Origin: Cepaea nemoralis
Lineage: Eukaryota; Mollusca; Gastropoda; Stylommatophora; Helicidae
Direction: 5' to 3'
DNA length: 64,000 nt
Assembly: GCA_014155875.1 (NCBI GenBank)
Contig: JACEFZ010004172.1
Coordinates: 384,001 to 448,000, forward strand
Positions within the stretch are counted from its first letter, which is position 1. Each line of letters opens with the position of its first letter. Below are positions 1-10,711 of the stretch, piece after piece. Below the pieces are notes generated by a model that did no database searches, had not been told where the DNA came from, and saw only the letters and a program-made list of their open reading frames with translations. The position numbers were made by a program, and so were the translations under genes.

Positions 1-218
1 CCTTCGAGCGCCGTAAATCAGTTTATTGTGGTTACAAATGTTTGTTATTCTTATTTATGACCACAACTCCGCTTCAAGATGCTCAAAGTATATTCCCTAT
101 CTAATCTATTAAAGTATGGCAGTAACACACATAAAAACTTGACAACACATTGGTTACACAGATTGACACAGACAAGTCACAACAAGACGTTTTCAGCGGT
201 GAAAAAATTTGCCGCTAC

Positions 219-250
<32 letters not shown>

Positions 251-1281
251 TTCTTTCATTGTTTACTAATTTTCACATTCTCTCCTCTCATTTATACATC
301 TTTCATACATCTTTCATTCACTTTCATACTCTCGCTTTGCTCAAACATTCACTCGTCATTAAAATATGGTTCATAGCATCAAATAAATGAACATTACATA
401 TTTACAATAAATGATTGGCTGAATTATAAAAGTATTCACGCCAAATGACTGTGCGGTTTGTTTGCACGTGTCATGTCTATACAAAATATGCAAGGTTGTG
501 AGGATGGTTTGTCACCGATCCTGTAATAGTAACTAACATAATTTGGTGTGCTGTTCTAAATTATCCTAAGGGAAATAATCTAACTAATTAATTTCATTTA
601 AGAGAATTGAGTTAACTACCTTAAAGTGTTATTGGTAAATGAAATGATGTTAATTCCTAAATGGTTGGGTTAGTTTAAAAATGATATTTTAGATAAATGA
701 ATTTATAAATGATTATGATTATGCGGTGATAAACTAATGTAATATCTAACAATTGTATTTCTATTATTGGTGTTACATTAAATGGGTTATTAACTAAATG
801 ATGGTGATTTCTAACTACCACATGGCATAAATAAAGTTATATATGCATTTGAACATTTTGCAATTCAATTATTCATAGAAAAATGAAGTTATGTGTACTG
901 TTAATAAAATAATAATATATATATATATATCACAGTTACATTTCTATATCTAATTACACTAACTGAAGTCCTCCTTTCAGGTGTGAAGATGGAGCAATGT
1001 TCTTTGTAGACTATTCTTATAACATAGTTCATTTCGCCAAAGTCTTCTATGCTCTCCTTCATGGATAGTGTATAAATATAGTTCCCTACTAACTTATGTA
1101 GGTTCACAGCTAACACTTCAACGTTAATATAGCTTATGTGTGTGTCAGCGCATGTTACTTCTGCGTCTGTTCGTTTCACTCTTCATGGCACTGTTACTTT
1201 CACACAGTTTACATGTTTGGCGATGATAACGCACTTACAGTGTATCTTAATCACCACATACGGCACTGATTTACTTAACAT
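1..1281. other. AT-rich spacer, no gene recognised
   Basis: This stretch is AT-rich and holds simple-sequence tracts, including (CT)n at 222-254 and (AT)n near 911-931. I searched it for the second LTR of the gypsy element that ends at 1282 and found no match to the LTR at 5032-5652. The open frames here are low-complexity and resemble no protein family I know. Confidence 0.6.
222..254. repeat. (CT)n microsatellite
   Basis: Uninterrupted CT dinucleotides run for about 33 bp, followed by degenerate CTTT units to about 270. A threonine/serine/leucine-rich frame across it is a by-product of the repeat. Confidence 0.9.
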
Positions 1282-2445
1282 TTACAGTGTCACTGTTTCT
1301 GGTGATCTCTGGTCGATCTCTTCCTGCAAATCAGGTATTTCAATGGTTGACGGTCGACTCAAAGTGTCTGCCAAAGAGTTCAATCTTCCCTTTAAATGCT
1401 GGATGGTAAATGCATAGTTCTGCAGAATCAAAGCCCACCTGTAGACTCTGTTATTCTGGGGAATGCCAGACTGCATCACAGACAATGGAGAATTGTCGGT
1501 TTCGATCACAAACTGTGCTCCTGCCAAAAATCTATGAAATTTCTTAACACAATAGATTAAGCTGAGGCCCTCCAATTCTGATGCTGAGTATCTGGATTCA
1601 GCAGGGCTAATTTTCCGACTTACGTACATTACTGGGTGGAACTTCCCTTCGTAGAACTGTCCTAGTATCCCAGATATGGAGATAGCACTCGCATCTGTAC
1701 GTAAAAAATAGGTAAGGTTTTGATTAGGCAAACGCAGGATAGGTGGAACGCTAAATAGATATTTCAATTTTGATAACGCGCTAATTAATCCTGCATCTTG
1801 TACAGATAATTTAGCTGAAGCTTTTAAGATGTTAAAAAAAACACTGGTGATTTCCGCCAGATTTGGAATAAATTTACTATAGTAATTTACAAGACCTAGT
1901 AAACTTCGGACCTGTTTCTTGGTCGTTGGCATTGTCAAATTCAGAATCTTGGTCACGATTCTGTCATCTGTTCTTAATTGGCCCCTGCAGATGGTATGAC
2001 CTAGGAAGTCAATCTGTTCCATGTCCAACTCTACTTTGGTAGGCTTGACTGTAAGCCCAAATACTCGCAACCTGTCGAAGACTTGTCGTAGTTTCAGTAG
2101 GTGTGATGTCCAGTCTTCCGTATGAATACATATGTCATCTATATATGTAGAAATATTGGTCATCCCATGGAGAAGATCCCTAGTTAGACGGACGAAAGTT
2201 GCTGGAGCGTTGCGAAGGCCAAAAGGAAGAAAGCGCCACTCATATAGACCTAAAGGAGTGGAGAAAGCTGTTAAAGGAATAGAATTTAATTGCATCGGGA
2301 CCTGCCAATAACCTTTCGTGAGGTCAAGCTTGCTAAATATGCGAGATGTAGACATGTCCAAGATCAAATCCTCGCATGCTGGGATTGGTTCAGCATCAAT
2401 TTTGGTTATTTTGTTTAACCGTCGATAATCGACGCAGAGTCGATA
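1282..2445 (-). pseudogene. Gypsy reverse transcriptase core and RNase H
   Basis: The frame open from about 2440 (first Met at 2367) down to the stop at 1282 holds the gypsy RT palm and tether. Motif A reads FSKLDLTKGYWQVPM near residues 11-25. The template-grip segment FGLRNAPATF follows, the catalytic YIDD box is near residue 76, and FLGHTI follows. The RNase H begins with the metal-binding FLRTDAS and ends with ADTLSRP. In the intact family this polymerase copies the element RNA into cDNA and RNase H removes the template. The first RT motifs (GIIQKS..YPFPIVLVAKKG) sit in the other frame upstream, so a single frameshift near 2420-2450 breaks the polyprotein. The catalytic residues are intact but the gene is not. 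Confidence 0.9.
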
Positions 2446-3985
2446 GTTGAGCCCTTTTTGGCGACAAGGACGATAGGGAAAGGATACTCTGACTGAGATT
2501 TCTGAATAATTCCACTCGACTCGAGAGATAGTAATTCTTTGTCGAGATTCGACCTATAGTTTAGAGGGATAGAATAAGGTCGACACTTTATTGGAGTGTT
2601 GTCAGTCAGAATAATAGAATGTTCTATTCTGTCTGTCTTTCCTGGGATGTCGGAGAAAATGTCTCTGTATTCCGTCACTAACTCTATCATCTGTCGTCGT
2701 TGATCGTCTGTAAGTTTGGTTTCTATCTTTATGCTGTCAATGGTCGCAGTCGTGTCTATAGTATGGACTGGTAATTCCATCTCGTCTTCGTCTGTCTCGT
2801 TCAATACTGTTGTGGTACTAGCTGCGTGTGCTGTTACCTGGCTAAGTGTGTTTGCGATGTCGCTGTCGTGTGTCGCCCTACCTAGTGTAGTTGTGTTGTG
2901 TACGTCTGTCGTCCGATTACTTTGTGTTGGTGCATCTTGTTCGTCTGTCTGTTGCTCTTGTCGTGAAAAGTATGGTTTCAGCATGTTGATATGAAATATC
3001 TTTAATTTTCCTTTTATCGATATTTCATAATCGACATCTGATATTTTACGTTCAACGTTGAATGGCCCTTGCCAAGATGTTAGTAACAAATTACGTTTAT
3101 CAGGTAGTAGAAGCAAAACCTTCTGATTTGGTTCAAGGTGTATAGTTTTAGCACGCTTATTTGCATAGTCGCGGTACATCTGTCCTTTCCTCTCCAAAGA
3201 TGTCTTGGCTATTACACACGCTTTCATTGTTCTATCGCGTGTCTCCGTTACCATCTCATACGGTGTTACTGCTGTTGGTTTGTCTGGTAAGCTAGTAATT
3301 AGCTGATAGTAAATGGTTAGGGGTCCTCGAGGGTTCGCCCCATAAACTAACTCAAAAGGTGAGAAACCCGTACTCGAGTGCGGAATTTCTCTATGGGCAA
3401 ATAGCACTGCTGGCAATAGTGTGTCCCAATCAGATGGGTTCTCCGCTGTTACTTTAGCCAGCATGTGTTTGAGATCCCCGTTAATTTTCTCTATGATCAC
3501 GTTGCTCATTGGGTGGTACGGGGTACAGAAATGCTGCTCTATTCCTAACAATTTTGTTAAGGCTTGCGTAGCAGCCGAAATAAACTGCGTTCCCCGATCT
3601 GATAAAATAGATCCTGGGAAGCCAAAACGAGAAAATAGGTGCAAAAATACATTTGCCACATTTTTGGAGGTGATGTATTTCAGTGGAATAGCTTCGATCC
3701 ACCTGGTGCATAGATCCACGAGAGTAAGTATAAATCGGTTTCCTTTGCTTGACACCTGATTTAGGGGTCCAACAATATCGACCGCTACACACTCAAATGG
3801 TCTAGATGCTAATAATGACCGTTGAACTTCGGCCGTCACATGCTTTCCCTTTCGTACAAGATGTTGACAAATAGTACATGAACGACAGAAAAATTTTATG
3901 TCAGTACAGAATTTAGGCCAGTAGAAGTGTGACAAAATTCTGGCTAGCGTTTTGTCATAGGCCAAATGTCCAGCAAACGGTGGAC
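2415..3985 (-). pseudogene. Gypsy integrase with linker into RT N-terminus
   Basis: A 516-residue frame (Met at 3965, coding sense extending to about 3985) begins with the H2C2 zinc finger (GHLAYDKTL...CRSCTIC). The DDE core follows: D in VAVDIVGPL, D in LSDRGTQF, and E in VIIEKINGDLK. The C-terminal GPF/Y module (SWQGPFNVERK) is next, then HINMLKPYF. An acidic threonine-rich linker of about 90 residues runs straight into RT N-terminal sequence. That linkage of IN to RT in one frame is the direct evidence for IN-before-RT order. It also argues against two tandem elements, because no LTR or gag lies between them. Upstream sequence is gag N-terminus fused by deletion. Confidence 0.9.
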
Positions 3986-4162
3986 CTCTTTCATTTCTTT
4001 TTGATGCTGCCTTTCTAATGCTCTTTCGTCTCTCTCTAGAGCAGCCTTCTTTTCCATTCGAGCTATTTCTTCTTTATACTTTTGATCCGCCCACTTCTCT
4101 AACTTCTCTCCAGTGTGGCCCATTTGTTTACCTGCCTGGATACAATCACTTAGTGACGCCAT
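3985..4162 (-). pseudogene. Gag N-terminal remnant of the gypsy element
   Basis: A Met at 4162 starts about 60 residues with a short hydrophobic opening (MASLSDCIQAGKQMG). A highly charged coiled-coil-like stretch rich in Glu, Lys and Arg (EKKAALERDERALERQHQKEMKE) follows. This composition is typical of the N-terminus of gag in mollusc and arthropod gypsy elements. Near 3985 the sequence changes into the integrase finger in another frame, so capsid, nucleocapsid and protease have been deleted. Position just inside the leader and PBS supports gag identity; the assignment rests on placement and composition more than on a conserved motif. Confidence 0.6.
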
Positions 4163-5016
4163 TTTGTGGCTTAATGTTAGTTCAAAATGATATCACAGTA
4201 ATATTCACACAATGGTTTGTAATTATGTGTTAGTAAATATACATCTTTATTGAAAAAGAAGATGCATGATTAATTTAGAGCATACCAAAATATTCTGAAA
4301 ATATACTCATCTAATTCTTTGGAAAATACGGTTCTTGGGATGTTCCACCGCTGTCTTCCACACTCACAAAATGATTGACTTGAGAACACAATGGATGCTT
4401 CTGTTTAGTAGAGCATCAATAATTTAGACACATGCATATGTTGTACATACAAATTTATCTTTCATGCGGCTGATGAATGAAAAAATGTGATAGATAATGA
4501 TAAATGGTGTTAATGAATGATTGGTATGATAGGCTGAATGATTGTCATGATTCGTAAGATGATTCGTCGTATGACAGTCGATGTCGTCTTGTCTTCACTT
4601 TCTGACTAGTTTGGTATAACTTCGTTCTAAGGCTTCCGTTCAGTAGCTAATCTATTTACTGAATATGAAGAATTGTGACATTGATGGCTGTATCACACAA
4701 AATGAAATGTACACGATGGTTTGCTTGATAATATAAACTGATGATTGTATACATTTTCATTTCTTTCCTTAGAATAACACACTTCTTCAATTTTCGTCGA
4801 ATCTCACAATTTGTAACTTAATTTTGCTTCATTGTGGTTCAAGCTCCACAAATGGTATGATCGTAATAATTCACAAGAGAAAATTATTTCTGCCATATAT
4901 GCAAACAAATTTACATTACTTTCAAATATTTTAACACAGCAATGATGTCGAATCTTGCTTGTTGAAGATGGTTCAGAACTTTCTGATACCAAGCGCCCGT
5001 TGACGTTGGTTCAGTG
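4163..5016 (-). other. Leader between PBS and gag of gypsy element
   Basis: About 850 bp of AT-rich sequence lies between the primer-binding site and the gag Met at 4162. No open frame of note is present. It would be the untranslated leader/packaging region of the minus-strand element. Its length is greater than I expect for gypsy leaders, so part may be secondary insertion. Confidence 0.5.
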
Positions 5017-5029
5017 ACTTCTGACACCA
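5017..5029 (-). promoter_or_regulatory. Primer-binding site (tRNA primer)
   Basis: On the minus strand TGGTGTCAGAAGT begins two bases after the LTR terminus CCCCA. TGGTGTCAGAAG is a common gypsy PBS complementary to a tRNA 3' end. Its placement fixes both the LTR boundary and the element orientation. Confidence 0.75.
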
Positions 5030-5031
5030 AT

Positions 5032-5652
5032 TGGGGTCCTGCCTGTCAGCAACTTGCTTGCGACAGGTCTTTCAGGACTCCCCTACTTTTGCACCGCACG
5101 AAATAACAACTCGTGTCATTTGCAAAAGGAATGCAATTTATTTAGAGCTGGCAATTTATAAGCTCTGCGAGCGGTATGCTTCATTGACATTAAACAACAT
5201 GGATATAATGAAGTGGTGAGAAATGATACTAGTAATCACAATCTAAATCTAAAGCCTAATATTTAACTATTGCCTAGAAACTTATAGCATTTGTCAAGAA
5301 CACGTCTACTCTCTAATCGTCTCCAGTCTGGTCTGTCCACACGCTACACATTGCGTGGTCAAGCACGGACGCTGTCTCCTCCGTGTATTAGCGAGTCTTG
5401 CGTGCATAGAGTCCCAAGCACGATGGCTCGTGAACTTGAGTAACCGGGTACTCCACGGTTACTCGTAAGGCCAAGCTTCCCAATGGCTTGGGGAAGCCCT
5501 CGCTCAACTGTCCTTAGTGCTCCCTTGGTTGACACAAATGTGTCCCCTTGTGAAGCTATTTATAGCGCTGGTGTGTCTCCTGTCTGGTGTCTCCCTACTA
5601 GACTTGTCTTAACTCTTATTAACTCTCTAAACCCTTATTGGAGATTCTGACA
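5032..5652 (-). repeat. 5' LTR of the gypsy element
   Basis: The 621-bp segment starts TGTCAGAATC and ends GGACCCCA on the minus strand (TG...CA). A TATA box CTATAAATAG sits at 5565-5556, about 90 bp in. A poly(A) signal AATAAA sits at 5142-5137, about 510 bp in. The PBS follows. The order promoter, poly(A) signal, PBS supports the minus orientation. No partner LTR was found in the window. Confidence 0.8.
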
Positions 5653-5663
5653 GGGGGGGGGGG
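5653..5663 (+). repeat. G11 homopolymer at LTR outer edge
   Basis: Eleven G residues directly abut the outer LTR end at 5652. C or G runs of similar length occur at 7052-7064, 15832-15844, 19118-19130 and 20135-20145. Confidence 0.8.
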
Positions 5664-6080
5664 ATGCTGTCTGAGAAGATGAAGGAAAACATGCCAAAAC
5701 CTATGCAGAACTTTGTCACAAAGATTAGTGAAGCAAGGCTAGATGATATGATCACACAAGCAGAACGTTATCTCACAGCACATGGGCAGGCTGGCTCGAC
5801 AAAATCTACATATACTTCTCACCCTGATAAGCCACAATATAAGAGTTTTAATAATAATTCTAAATTTAAGGACAGCACAGGATAAACTGCTGGACCGCAA
5901 AATTATGGTAATAATTTAAGACAGTTGTCTGAAAAATCAACAAATGTCAGCTACAGGATGGATGAAACTATACTGTAAATTTTGCAGGACTAATGATCAC
6001 CAAACTAGTGCTTGCAAAAGTAAACCTCACACACTGTATGCTTATTGTTTGACTACAGGAGTTAAACCACACCAGAGAAT
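5664..6080 (+). pseudogene. Gag C-terminal fragment with CCHC zinc knuckle, opposite strand
   Basis: On the plus strand, 74 residues from 5664 resemble the capsid end of gypsy gag (MLSEKMKENMPKPMQNF, then an Ala/Tyr helix and a Lys/Ser/Asn-rich tail). After a frame change, near 5965-6010, a zinc knuckle CKFCRTNDHQTSAC fits C-x2-C-x4-H-x4-C of nucleocapsid. The fragment points away from the adjacent LTR, so it belongs to a different or inverted gypsy element. The minus-strand element may have landed inside it. Stops and frame shifts make it non-coding today. Identity as gag is likely; the family is uncertain. Confidence 0.55.
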
Positions 6081-6104
6081 GAATTATGTTATTAATTAAT
6101 AATA

Positions 6105-6660
6105 GACCGCTAGTAGCCATTACATCTGATGGGAGATGCCTTGAAGAGATAAGAACAAGAATCCCTATGGCAAAGGTAGCCTTTTGCAAGATGGAAAACA
6201 CACTGACCAATAAAAAGATGTCATTTGCAATGAGAAAAAGAGTGTTGAGATGCTACATAGAACCTGTACTTTTGTATGGATGTGAAGCGTGGACGATGAG
6301 CAAACAGGTTGAAAATCATCTGATGGCTGATGAAATGTGGTTTCTGAGGAAAATGCAAAGAATACCATGGACAGACAGAAAAATCAATGACCAAGTTCTA
6401 CAAGAAACGAATGAAAATCGTAAACTGATTAGAGAAATTAGACATAGAGATTCACACATTTTAGGGCACGTTATGAGAAGAAATAAATTGGAGAACTTGG
6501 TGACAACTAGTGAGAATACGGGGAAGAGAACAAGAGGAAGGCAGAGAAGTAAATAACTGGATGGCTTGGCCAGTGGCACGATCGAGACAAGAACACTAAG
6601 CTGATCCACGTCGTCTTTAAAAAATGTGTGAGTATCCACAGACAGTTTTAAAAATTGTCC
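6105..6660 (+). pseudogene. LINE-C (RTE/BovB-like) RT C-terminal fragment
   Basis: The frame 6086-6556 joins at about 6105 to the C-terminal RT domain of an RTE-type LINE. It reads ITSDGRCLEEIRTRI, then YIEPVLLYGCEAWTM, FLRKMQRIPWTDRK, GHVMRRNKLENLV and an Arg-rich tail (TRGRQRSK) with an in-frame stop before LDGL. The YGCEAWT..RR.L/IPWT...GH..RR arrangement is the RTE/BovB C-terminal signature. The endonuclease and RT catalytic motifs are absent, so this is a 5'-truncated copy. Better preserved relatives lie at 33362-37330 (minus) and 40035-40925 (plus). Confidence 0.85.
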
Positions 6661-7380
6661 ACTGAATACTTTTACACCCTACTGTATAAAGCTAGAAGTG
6701 ACTGTACTGTATGATGTCGGAAGTGACTAATCGTCGGGTGTGGAGAAGTCGAGCTTAATCTGGCGCACTACAAACCGATCACTAACCAGTCGTTATTGTG
6801 TTACTTACTGGTCTCAGTCGTGACAGAGAAACCTGTGTGTTCAAATGTTTCACTGTGCCCTAATTAACTTATTTGGCATAACGTTATGATATTGCTAATT
6901 TTCTGTATTTTTAAGCTGTATTTCAATTTCACCACTTGTAGGTAGGTCTAAAAAAGTAAGGCCGAATCCCTATGATTTAATTATTCAGTAAAATTGTTTT
7001 AAAATATCTGAAAAGTGAAAACGTGGAAAAGCAAAACTAGGTTTAATCAGACCCCCCCCCCCCCTCCCCCATTCTCATATATACATATACATATGTACGT
7101 GTGTGTAAGGTTGTATGAATGTTTGTAGATGTATGTATGTGCGCTCACACATATCAGCCCATCCAGACTTTAGGACTCTTGGTACACACATAAGTGAGCA
7201 CAGGATATGAGTTTTGGTATTATAACCATCATACTTAGGTGCATACTTCATTGCTTTTTAATATTCCCCCACTAGGCCAAACTTTCAATGGCACTCACTC
7301 ATGCATTGTATGGACAAACACCGGGGCACTCCTTAGATTTTCAATCTTGGACTGCCATCACATCTCCATTGCTTCCAGAT
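6661..7380. other. Spacer with C-rich and TG/TA simple repeats
   Basis: No gene or element was recognised. It contains C13-T-C5 at 7052-7070 followed by ATAC/TGTA-rich simple sequence to about 7150. Confidence 0.6.
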
Positions 7381-7396
7381 TGATTGATTTATTGAT

Positions 7397-7841
7397 TTAG
7401 GAACCGACATCACAGCATTCGGGGCATTCCCATAAGCGCTCCGTCCCTATTCCCAGCAGCCAGTGAAGAGTTCCAACACTAATAGTTCCAGTAGCAATCT
7501 GATTATATGTCCGTCTCGCCTTTCCTCTGAGCGTCGAGCGTCGGCCAGATCCCCTCGTCACACCTCGCTGCCTCATTCTTACCAGACTATGGTGATCCAT
7601 TTGCTCCTCCGAGGTGTACACGTGCTCCCACAAGGCCGCAAACACGTCTGCGTTGTCATGCATCAATACTCCACCAAGTTTTGCCGAGCTAGCCAATCTG
7701 TCCGCCTGCTCATTCCCCAGCACACCGGCATGCCTCGGAGAAAAGATCCAGGTGATGCTTGCTACCCGTGATCTCCGAAGCGAAGCAAGCCACTCTGTAC
7801 GAAGCCTGCCTGTCCTCACCCTCCTCAGCATGCTTTTTGAG
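7397..7841 (-). pseudogene. LINE-A RNase H C-terminal half and tail domain
   Basis: The 144-residue frame reads SKSMLRRVRTGRLRTEWLAS, then WIFSPRHAGVLGNEQADRLA, the last RNase H motif with its catalytic Asp. A C-terminal tail ends near the Cys pair ECPECC. It is the direct continuation of the RNase H half at 11103-11308, where the sequence breaks after VTDSK. The plus-strand copy at 58886-59482 shows the same residues uninterrupted. RNase H in I-group LINEs removes the RNA template after first-strand synthesis. Confidence 0.85.
7836..7841. repeat. Target-site duplication TTTGAG (left)
   Basis: TTTGAG occurs here and at 11097-11102, flanking the LINE-B insertion. LINE-A coding sense resumes across the pair. 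Confidence 0.7.
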
Positions 7842-8083
7842 GCAGTCTCATCTCATCTCATCATGTTCCTCTTGTACCTTGCGGTGTCGAGGTGAAGCAT
7901 AAACTTCGTGAGAGTGCCCGATTATGGGCTTCATATATAGACATTCCCATGGACTCTGCTATTCCCTCCGTCCAACATTTACGTGGTCGGCCTCTTCCTC
8001 TGTTTCCATCTGGTCTGTACATCATTGCTTGTTGTGGCATGCTGTTGACTGGTAACCTACTTGCATGGCCAAACCATTTGCTA

Positions 8084-9660
8084 CTATAAATCTAGTGCTT
8101 CTATAACACCCACTTTAGTCCTGATTTCTTCATTTCTGATCTTATCTCTTCTTGATACGTTGAGTATTCTTCTCAGGAACCTCATTTCTGTTGTTGTGAT
8201 TTTTCTTTTCTCTTTTTCTGTCATTGTCCAGGTTTGGCATTGGTAGCATAGAGTTGGTAGGAAGATTGTGTTGTAAAGTGCTTTCTTAGTAGTTATTGAT
8301 ACATGTTTGTTCTTTAGTATTGGTGCCATTTGTCCAATGAGTTGATTTGCCTTATTGCACCTATTTTCGATCTCGTCTTCTGATCTGCCATTTGATGATA
8401 TTATACTTCCTAGGTACTTGAAACTCTTTACATGTTCGTTTAGGTGAATTGTAGGTGTTTGTTCTTCTTTAGTTATAGTCATTATCTCTGTTTTGTTTGT
8501 GCTAATTTTCATGTTATGTTCCCTACACATTTCGTGTGATCTTGTAATTCAGCTTCTGATTTTGCTATTAGTGCTTGGTCGTCCGCAAACAGGAGTTCTC
8601 TAATGGTTAGATTTGCAGATGGTTCTTCTTCTGTGTTCTCGTCATGCTGTATTCTTGCTGTCTCTGCTTGACAGGTTTCTTTACATATGTTGTCTATATA
8701 TGTTATGAACAAGAGAGGGGACAGGACACAACCTTGTCGTACTCCAGATCTTATTGTGAAGGGTTCTGAGTGTCCTCCAGTTGCTCTCACTATGCATTCA
8801 CTGTTGTTGTATAAACTTCTTCATAGGTTTGTTAGATGTGTACTCACTCCATATTGTTTAAGGATTTCCCACAGCTTGTTTCTATCTACTCTATCGAATG
8901 CCTTTTCTTGGTCGACAAAGGCTAAGTAGAGTGTTTCATTGAATTCGATTGATTTTTCTGTAAGTTGTCTAAGAGCAAAAATGGCACCTGTGCATCCTTT
9001 GTTTTTCCTAAATCCAAGTTGTGTTTCGATTAGCTGGGGTTCTAAAGTAGTTCGTAATCTTTTTTAAAGAATTTTGTAAAATATTTTCCCAGTATGACTC
9101 AACAGTGAAATGCCTCTGTATTGTGTGAGATAATTATGGCGTTTCCCCAGTCTCGTGGTGTCTATTGTTCTATTCAAACATGGTTAAATAGTCTATGTAG
9201 CCAAGCTGTTCCTACTTCTCTTGCTGCTTTAATTAGTTCATTTGGTATTTCATCCTGTCCCGGTGATTTGTTCAATGGGGCTAATCTGATGGCTTCTATA
9301 ATGTCTGGTTCTAGTTCTTCGGTGACATTTGTGTAGGTCTCTTGAATTCCTGTGACATCTGATGGGATGTTGAGAAGTTGTTCGAAATACTGCTTCCATC
9401 TTATTAGGATCTGTTTTTGTTCACTTTTTGGTTCTCCATTTTCGCTGTTAATTATTTCAGTTGGGTCAAAGGGTTCTCCTCTGGTTCATAGTGCACCTAT
9501 CTTTTTGTAGAAGTTTCTAGTTGCCTCCTTGTAGTTTTTATTTAGGGTTTCTCCATACTCTTCCCAGTCTTTTTGTTTTTCCCTCTTTACTATTCTACTC
9601 ACATGTCTTCTCGCTATTCTATATTCTCTGTAATCACATTCCTGTTTGCTCTTCAACCAC
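8084..9660 (-). pseudogene. LINE-B reverse transcriptase
   Basis: Minus-strand RT pieces read in order. A motif A segment, VDQEKAFDRVDR-like, is encoded near 8880-8940. Motif B is SGVRQGCVLSPLLF and motif C is LLFADDQALIAKS (both in the frame 8790-8509). The thumb/C-terminal domain (8530-8084) has FKYLGSIISSNGRSEDEIENR, the structural YQCQTWTM and EMRFLRRILNVSRRDK. The FADD catalytic box is intact. Frame changes occur near 8520 and upstream of 8790. The enzyme would prime on nicked target DNA and copy the LINE RNA in the nucleus. Confidence 0.8.
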
Positions 9661-9663
9661 TTT

Positions 9664-10711
9664 TTATATTTTTCCGTTTTTTTCTTTTACCGCTTTCTTT
9701 ACTTCTGCGTTCCACCAACTTCTTATTTTCTTTATCCGTGTTTTGCGTTTTTTCGTGGTTCCACATGTTATTTTTGCAGTATTTAAAATGCTTGATTTGA
9801 ACATCTCCCATTCCTCTTCCACTGTTTTTCTTTCTGTAGGTAATTTTACAAAGAGTTCAGTTAGTTCTTTCTCATAATTTTCCCTTACTGCCTCGTCTTT
9901 AAGGTTTTTTAAGTTTACTGATTCGCATGGCATGCATTTTCCTGCTCTTTGTTTTTTTCTTCTGATGGTTCTTATTGTTGCAACGACTGCTTTATGATCT
10001 GTGTTTATACTGAAATTGGACACTGCCCTTGCATCTAGTATATTTCTCTTTCTGTTATTTCTTGTTAATATAAAATCAATTTGGCTTTTAGTATCTAGAT
10101 CGTTCCATTTATACCAGGTGTATACTTGTGAATCTTTATGTTTATAGAATGTGTTTGTTATATAGAGGTCGCGTTGGCTGCAAAGCTCTATCAGTTTTAT
10201 CAGTCTACTTCCGTTATCATTCCATTCATTTTGCTGATCTACCAAATGCTCCCAGATGTTTTTCTATGCCCACTCTGTTATGTCCTAGTCTTGCATTGAA
10301 GTCTCCCATAACTATGATGTTGTCCTGCTTATCTATTTTATTTAGCACGTCATGTATGTCTTCGTAGAAGTCCCCGCATTTTTGCTCATTATTGTTTGCA
10401 TTACATGGTGCGTATATCTGTACATATGTTGTAATTGTTTGTTCTTTCATTCTCACTGTTATGATTCTTTCTGATATATATTTTATTTCTAGTATTCCTC
10501 TTGCTAGCCGTGGTTCGATGACTATTCCCACACCGTGTCTTGCCCTTTCTTGCTGTTCTACTCCAGAGTAAACAAACGTGTAACTGCTATGGAGCTCCTT
10601 GCATCCTTTCCCCTTTGTTCTGGTGTCCGCTATTCCCATCAGTCCAATTTTCCTCTCCTCCATTGTTTCTATACGCTCTTCTTCTTTACTATTAAAACCA
10701 CAGACGTTCAT
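9664..10711 (-). pseudogene. LINE-B apurinic-type endonuclease
   Basis: Two overlapping frames (10711-10226 and 10245-9664) form an exonuclease-endonuclease-phosphatase fold. The N-terminus is MNVCGFNSKEEERI, IADTRTKGKG holds the metal-binding region, and GVGIVIEPRLA follows. The second block has the catalytic MGDFNARLGHN, then TWYKWNDLDTKSQIDFIL and the C-terminal histidine motif NTDHKAV. This nuclease nicks target DNA for target-primed reverse transcription. A frameshift near 10240 separates the blocks. The first Met at 10711 is preceded by in-frame residues and may not be the native start. Confidence 0.85.

Larger units (their letters stand above)
1282..5652 (-). mobile_element. Gmr1-like Ty3/gypsy LTR retrotransposon, decayed
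   Basis: Read on the minus strand the order is LTR (5652-5032), PBS (5029-5017), leader, gag N-terminus (from 4162), integrase, linker, reverse transcriptase, RNase H (ending at 1282). Integrase lies before reverse transcriptase inside one open frame, the reverse of ordinary Ty3/gypsy order. This arrangement is known from the Gmr1 group described first in deuterostomes. Most of gag and the protease are missing because gag residue ~58 runs directly into the integrase zinc finger near 3985. One frameshift separates the two pol blocks near 2420-2450. No second LTR was found downstream, so the copy is 3' truncated or rearranged and is not autonomous. Confidence 0.85.

Noticed and set aside
79..390. 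103-residue frame near the window start
   Set aside because: It is Leu/Ser/Phe-rich because of the CT repeat and has no motif or neighbour that supports coding.
1282..3965. Reading the gypsy element as two tandem copies to explain integrase before RT
   Set aside because: Integrase, linker and RT N-terminus share one open frame with no LTR, PBS or gag between them.
4466..4480. CTGATGA near 4468 as a hammerhead core
   Set aside because: No GAAA with a closing stem II follows and no stem I can be drawn.
5032..5652. Plus-strand orientation for the gypsy LTR (it also reads TG...CA that way)
   Set aside because: PBS, TATA box and poly(A) signal fall in correct order only on the minus strand, as does pol.
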